Source: Saccharina japonica (lineage: Eukaryota > Sar > Phaeophyceae > Laminariales > Laminariaceae). From it: 64,000 nucleotides of DNA. The translations under genes and the position numbers were made by a program. Below are positions 58,161 to 64,000 of this stretch, one piece after another. Every line of letters starts with the position of its first letter. Position 1 is the stretch's first letter. Location of the stretch: positions 421,390 to 485,389 of the forward strand of contig MEHQ01003256.1 of NCBI GenBank assembly GCA_008828725.1, written 5' to 3'. The notes below the pieces were generated by a model. That model was not told the DNA's origin and did no database searches. It saw only the letters and a list, made by a program, of their open reading frames with translations.

Positions 58161-58544
58161 GCTATTTCAGGTACTTTATGTACTCGCAGTATTTCGGTGT
58201 TCAATACTCTCGATACTCGGAGTACTCCGAGTAATTTAGATGCTTGTACTCCGGGTACTTCTTGTACTCGATGATAAGTACTACTGCTCATACTCCCAGT
58301 GCTCGGAGTATTTGGGCCTTCAGTACTGCTCATCATGCTCCAAAAGTACTGCGAGTATTTAGGCCACATTATTAATACTACAGTAGCAATACTCTCAGTA
58401 CTCGGAGAACGAAAAATACTCGATACTCTTCAGTATATACGTCGTACTTGGATCGAGTGTACTTGAAGCATCTGTAAATATTATACGTATATTATCATAT
58501 GTATATATTTATATATGTACGAGCTCTCTGGAAATCATACGAAA

Positions 58545-61500
58545 ATTCCAAGGTCAGGTTCTGTAGGGTTTGTGGATTTAGGGTCAGGGTATGGGTGTCT
58601 TACAGAACTTACAGAAGTTCCGGGTTAGGGTATAAAACCCTTACAGAACTCACAGAAGTGCCGAGTATTGTGGCCCGGGCATACAGAACTCACAGAAGTT
58701 CCAGGCAGGTACAAACACGTTGTACCGGTACCCCGGGTATTGTGAAACGGGGAGTGCAGAACTTACAGAAGTTCCGGGTTAGGGTATAAAACCCTTACAA
58801 AACTCACAGAAGTTCCGGGTATTGTGGCACGGGCGTACAGAACTCACAGAAGTTCCAGGCTGGTATAAACAAGTTGTACCGGTACCCCGGGTATTGTGGC
58901 TCGGTCCCACAGAACTTACAGAAGTTCCGGGTATTTATTGCGGAACGGGCGTACAGAACTCACAGAAGCTCCGATTGTGGCCCGGTCGATTGTGGCCCGG
59001 GCGTACAGAACTCACAGAAGTTTCGATTGTGGCACGGGCGTACAGAACTTACAGAAGTTCCGGCGATACCCTGGTAAATACCCACCTCAAGTGGGCGAAA
59101 AAACTGCAAATAAATGTACTCCTAAAAAAATATACATAAAATGCATTTCGAAATACTGCGATTGGTGGTGTACTTCAAACATGACACACTATACCGGTAC
59201 TAACGCGTATATACCATGCATGTACCATTGTTGCTAATTTCCGTTATAGCTGTATTTCACGATTTTCACGGTAAGGACCGTTCCAACTTCATGGGAATGA
59301 TTTCCGCGGTCATAGATTTACCCCCCAAATAAAAATCCACGTACTTGTGTGCTCGGTTTATGTGTGGTTGTGAGCGAGGTGGGTTGTACAATGCAATTTA
59401 ATTTCGTAATTTCGTTTTTGGTGTGTGTCACTGATAAGACATGACGTCAGAATACATAACATCACTCCTCAAAAGATGTCAGGAGACGGCACTTTCACTC
59501 CTTGACTGACGGCAATTTTTCATTTTTTATCCTTCACTGACGCCAAAATACTAGGTTTTAGTGTGGAACACTAAATTCACACCCTTGACCGATGCCCATT
59601 TTCCCTCGACTGACCGTCTCCTGGCATCCTCAACGATACCCTAATATGTACCGGCACACAGGGTATTGTGCCGAGGGAATACCCTTACCCGGGGTATTGT
59701 GCCCAAGGTGTTACAGAACCTACAAAAGTTCCGGGTACGGGTATGGATGTCTTACAGAACTTACAGAACTTACAGAAGTTCCGGGTTAGGGTATAAAACC
59801 CTTACAAAACTCACAGAAGTTCCAGGTATTGTGGCACGGGTGTGCAGAACTCACAGAAGTTCCGGGCAGGTACAGACACGTTATACCGGTACCCCGGGTA
59901 TTGTGAAACGGAGAGTACAGAAGTTCTCTGTAGGGTATGAAGGTCGTACAGAACTTACAGAAGTTCCGGGTACAGGTATAAAACCCTTACTACATACCTG
60001 GTAACTCACAGAAGAAGTTATCTGTAGGGTATTTCCCGGGTAAATACCCCGGGTATGGTTCTGTAGGTACCCTACAGAACCTGAGCTTGGAAACCATACC
60101 CGGGGTATTTACCCGGGAAATACCCGTTTCCAAGCTCAGGTTCTGTAGGGTACCTACAGAACCATACCCGGGGTATTTACCCGGGAAATACCCTACAGAG
60201 AACTTCTGTGAGTTCTGTAAGGGTTTTATACCCGTACCCGGAACTTCTGTAAGTTCTGTACGACCTTCATACCCTACAGAGAACTTCTGTAAGTTCTGTA
60301 CTCCCCGTTTCACAATACCCGGGGTACCGGTATAACGTGTCTGTACCTGCCCGGAACTTCTGTGAGTTCTGTACGCCCGTGCCACAATACCGGGAACTTC
60401 TGTGAGTTCTGTAAGGGTTTTATACCCTAACCCGGAACTTCTGTAAGTTCTGTAAGACATCCATACCCGTACCCGGAACTTCTGTAAGTTCTGTAATACC
60501 TTGGGCATAATACCCCGGGTAAGGGTATTCCCTCGGCACAATACCCTGTGTGCCGGTACAGACTAGGGTATCGTTGAGGATGTCAGGAGACGGTCAGTCG
60601 AGGGAAAATGGGCATCGGTCAAGGGTATGGATTCGAGTGTTCCACACTAAAACCTAGTATTTTGGCGTCAGTCAAGGATAAAAAATGAAAAATTGCCGTC
60701 AGTCAAGGGCTGAAAGTGCCGTCTCCTGACATCTTTTGAGGAGTGATGGTATGCATTCTGACGTCATATCTCATCAGTGACACACACCAAAAACGAAATT
60801 ACGAAATTAAATTACATTGTACAACCCACCTCGCTCACAACGACACATAAACCGAGCACACAAGTACGTGGAGTTTGATTTGGGGCTAAATCTATGATCG
60901 CGGAAGTCATTCCCATGAAGTTGGAACGGTCCTTACCGTGAAAATCGTGAAAGACAGCTGTAACAGAAATTAGCTACAATGGTACATGCATGGTATATAT
61001 GCGTTAGTACCGGTATGATGGTGTGTCATGTTTGAAGTACACCAAGCGCAGTATTTCGAAATGCATTGTTTTAGGAGTACATTATTTGCAGTTTTTTCGC
61101 TCCCTTGAAGTGGGTATTTACCAGGGTATCACGGAGCTTCTGTAAGTTCTGTACGCCCGTGCCTCAATCGGAACTTCTGTGAGTTCTGTACGCCCGAGCC
61201 ACAATCGGAACTTCTGTGAGTTATGTACGACCGGGCCACAATCGGAGCTACTGTGAGTTCTGTACGCCCGTTCCACAATAAATACCCGGAACTTCTGTAA
61301 GTTCTGTACACCCGTGTCACAAACCCGGAATTTCTGTGAGTTATGTGCGACCATCATACCCGTACTCGGAACTTCTGTAAGTTCTGTGCGACCGAGCCAC
61401 AATACCCGGGGTACCGGTACAACGTGTTTATACCTGCCTGGAACTTCTGTGAGTTCTGTACGCCCGTGCCACAATACCCGGAACTTCTGTGAGTTCTGTA

Positions 61501-61833
61501 AGGGTTTTATACCCGTACCCGGAACTTCTGTAAGTTCTGTACGACCTTCATATCCTACATAGAACTTCTGTAAGTTCTGTACTCCCCGTTTCACAATACC
61601 CGGGGTACCGGTACAACGTGTTTGTACCTGCCCGGAACTTCTGTGAGTTCTGTATGCCCGGGCCACAATACCCGGAACTTCTGTGAGTTCTGTATGCCCG
61701 GGCCACAATACCCGGAACTTCTGTGAGTTCTGTAAGGGTTTTATACCCTAACGCGGAACTTCTGTAAGTTCTGTAAGACACCCATACCCTGACCCTATAT
61801 CCACAAACCCTACAGAACCTGACCTTGGAAAAT
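58545..61833. mobile_element. Giant palindrome of foldback-like family A
   Basis: A near-perfect inverted repeat of 3.3 kb centred near 60110. The outer ends are TTCCAAGGTCAGGTTCTGTA and its complement; the innermost arms are CCTGAGCTTGGAAAC (60080) and GTTTCCAAGCTCAGG (60126). Each arm has an outer module array (58600-59060; 61130-61770), a non-repetitive 500-570-bp block (59070-59640; 60560-61120), and an inner array (59640-60000; 60200-60540). Modules are ~40 bp, built on ACAGAACTYACAGAAGTTCC; 35-40 are present. The right outer array has about 160 bp more than the left. Frames crossing the arrays are repeat products. No transposase. Confidence 0.85.
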
Positions 61834-61839
61834 TCCCTA

Positions 61840-62460
61840 CTGGAAAACTTTCGCGAAACCCCCGAGGTTCTAGGGGAAGGGGGCAACTAATCATCCCCGG
61901 GTCAACCAATCTTCTTGTTATTCAACAATTTAACTGTTAGTTTTATTCAACAATTTAACTGTTAGTTTTCAACTCTTTGCTCTGCATACTTGTGGGCAAA
62001 GATGTCCGGAGACAGCACTTTCACCACCCCTTGACAGACAGCGTCAAGGCGAATAATAATGCCTTGACAGACAGCCTTGACAGCAAAAAACAGGGGACAC
62101 TACCGAACAACCTCACTTTTTTTCAAAAACGCCTGACAATGATGTATACATTAATCATGTGTTTTCCTGGGGGGGGTGGTTCAGCGTTTTACTACATTTT
62201 TTTTCCCGAGTCCGATATACAGAAAATATTGGAATTAAACTGCCGAATATGGATGATTTGAAATTAGCTAATATCAAAGGAGTAAAATAGCCGCGCAAAA
62301 AAAACAAGAAAAAACAGGGGTTTCCACACATACATACATGTTATTACGTATGTATGTATATAAAGTTGTATACGTGATGCTTCTTCTGTAGTTATATATG
62401 ATCGCAGAACGATACGTTGATACGCACGACGGTGCCCTCCCGACCCTGTCACGTTTTCAC
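61840..62460. other. Spacer, nothing recognised
   Basis: A 20-bp direct repeat (ATTCAACAATTTAACTGTTA) occurs at 61919 and 61944, and CTTGACAGACAGC words at 62030-62090 echo sequence inside the palindrome (59500). Confidence 0.45.
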
Positions 62461-62828
62461 GTTGTTGTTGTTTTTTCTCATCCCATTTAATATCTTCCCA
62501 CTTCTTCTGTCTTTCTCCTTCCAAATTATTATTAGTCGTAACTCAGATCCGGGGTCGCAAAGTAAGCTCCTCTCCCTCCTCCCCCACTACGGTTCTTGCC
62601 TTGATTTTTATCGCGCAGAGGGTTCAGCCTTCTCAACGCTCGTCGATCTTCATCGAATTTTGCTACGTAACTCACGCTCTTCTCGCGCTTTCCGCTACGT
62701 AGTCAAGGTATTGTTTTGCGAGAAAAAGTCCGTACGAGCATGCCCTCGGGGGGGCTCGAACTCACGATCTTGACTCTTAACAGGCTTCGTGGTTACCTGC
62801 TATCATACGTGTTAATAGTCCACCGGGG
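62461..62828 (-). mobile_element. tRNA-derived SINE, copy 6
   Basis: Head at 62828 on the minus strand (B box in GAGTTCGAGCCCC), shared body, A-rich tail (T-rich at 62461-62476). A short insertion lies in the A-box region. Close to copy 1 in sequence. Confidence 0.7.
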
Positions 62829-62872
62829 TTATTAAAATGTGCTTTGCGTCTCGATATTTCATTGCCCAAAGG

Positions 62873-63647
62873 TGCACAGATAGGTGCTCCGAATACACTC
62901 GATACTCCGAGTATTTTTCGTACTCCGAGTACTGAGAGTATTAGAAGAGTACTGGTGGCCGAAAAACTCGGAGTACTCGAAAGTATGAGCAGTACTGAAG
63001 GCCCAAATACTCCGAGTACTGGGAGTATGAGCAGCACTTATTATACTCGATCGAGTACAAGCAGTACTCGGAGTACAAACATATAAATTACTCGGAGTAC
63101 TCCGAGTATTGAGAGTATTGAACACCAAACTATTGCGAGTACACAAAGTACCTGAAGTATTTTTTTTCTCTAAAATACTCTAATTATACTTGCAGGTAAT
63201 GGGAGCATCTTATCTGTGAATTTTGAAAGGCTGTAAACGCCAGTCACATGCTCCCAGAACCTGGGAGGAATGACGGCCGAGTCTTTAAAATGATGCAATG
63301 ATGCTCCTAACGTACTTCACACTCCGAGTATACTCCAAGTATCGAGTACATTCCGTTCTCCGAGTACTTAGAGTATTAGACTACTTGCGGCCTGAGTACT
63401 CGGAGTACTTGGGAGTATGAGCGTACTGAAGCCCCTAATACTCGGAGTAAAAGGAGTACCCGCAGTATCGGACCCCGAAATACTCCGAGTGCAAGCAATA
63501 TCGAGAGTGTTCGTACCCGAAATGCTCTGAGTACGAGCAGTATCCCGGAATATCGAACCCCGAAATGCTCCGAGTACACGAAGTACGTGGAGTATTTTAT
63601 CTCCAATACTACTTACTTTACTCCAAGGTACTCGGAGCATCTGTGCA
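62873..63647. mobile_element. Foldback-like element family B, copy 3
   Basis: A 775-bp copy in reverse orientation to B1. Ends are TGCACAGA..GGTGCTCCG and CGGAGCATCTGTGCA, flanked by AAGG at 62869-62872 and 63648-63651. The interior again consists of TACTCGGAGTA-type palindromes with the same central spacer (about 63180-63310). No transposase. Confidence 0.8.
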
Positions 63648-63651
63648 AAGG

Positions 63652-64000
63652 TGCTTGAAATGTTGTGCGTCTTGCTGGTTGGTATGTTTTTTTTTGTTTT
63701 TCATTTTCTGGTCTTTTTCTTCGGTTTTTTCGCTTTCAACTTTCGACGCGTCTGGATTGCTACTCATGGCTGCTTATGGTACATCTGTATTAATAATAAT
63801 AGCATGTTGTGTGTGTCGTGCCGGTCGTATTACATGACATTGCGTTGTCTGCTCTGCTCGATGTAGTATTCATATATATATATGAAACGTAGCTCTTCGT
63901 ACAATCTCATGGTTTTGGGACCACACTGCTGACTGAGCTTGTATACGTATCTCTCTCGTATACAGGATTGATAAAGAATCGGTACGGACACTCTCTTGTT
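63652..64000. other. Window end, nothing recognised
   Basis: T-rich DNA with a hydrophobic chance-like frame; no supported gene. Confidence 0.4.

Larger units (their letters stand above)
56882..58475. mobile_element. Foldback-like element family B, copy 2, split
   Basis: Left half 56882-57363 and right half about 58160-58475 follow copy B1 in order: GGAGTAAAGTAAGGAGTATT at the start, the spacer GGCCGTCATTCCTCCCAGG near 57262, and GAAGCATCTGTA at the end. About 800 bp of foreign DNA lies between. The ends are more decayed than in B1 and B3, and no target duplication is visible. Confidence 0.7.

Noticed and set aside
58499-61886. Many ORFs with RTELTEVPG / NSQKFR-type repeats
   Set aside because: They are translations of the ~40-bp family A modules in different frames and on both strands.

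Overview
The window reads as repeat-dominated nuclear DNA of a eukaryote, most likely an alga or related protist. Evidence: GT-AG-type exon borders, tRNA-derived SINEs, Ty1/copia relics of the kind known from stramenopile and algal genomes, many small inverted-repeat elements, and very little host coding sequence. One host exon can be named: a galactose-3-O-sulfotransferase-like exon on the minus strand at 751-1028, with its PAPS-binding loop. That family is abundant in seaweeds that make sulfated polysaccharides, but the exact lineage cannot be fixed from this sequence. No rRNA gene, CRISPR array or intact transposase gene was seen.

Layout. 0.3-3.2 kb: sulfotransferase exon(s), then a GCC/ACC-rich low-complexity zone and a weak ORF. 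5-10.7 kb: a hairpin element built on TTCCATGGAA, a candidate exon (5868-6190), a MITE with GACGCATGCTAC ends, an LTR-like stretch, a SINE beside its own empty-site paralogue, and a hAT-like non-autonomous element (9819-10664). 11-14 kb: two foldback-like elements made of short modules (families A and B). 14.6-24 kb: MITEs, degenerate tandem repeats, SINEs, a (CTA)n tract and a foldback-like element (22757-23427). 24.75-26.8 kb: a near-perfect 1-kb tandem duplication joined by a single N, probably an assembly artefact. 27.8-30.2 kb: a minisatellite and a 1.4-kb element with long inverted ends (family C). 32.6-45.2 kb: blocks of a ~215-bp satellite-like repeat and a ~190-bp dispersed repeat, with SINEs, a MITE, a gag-like retroelement fossil (minus strand) and a copia fossil interrupted by the satellite. 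48.6-55.5 kb: a broken copia element with recognisable LTRs. 56.9-63.7 kb: two more family B elements flanking a 3.3-kb near-perfect palindrome of family A.

The most notable feature is that at least four unrelated families (A, B, C and the 22.8-kb element) share one architecture: long inverted arms built from tandem modules, as in Foldback transposons. None carries a visible transposase, so any mobility would depend on enzymes encoded elsewhere. Family B has 4-bp target duplications (GTAT, AAGG) at two copies, which is direct evidence of insertion. Two 9-mers, TACCWGGTA and ACAGCAGTA (with complements), recur roughly 13-15 times each where about 0.5 would be expected by chance. All identifications rest on reading the sequence alone; family names without coding evidence are inferences.
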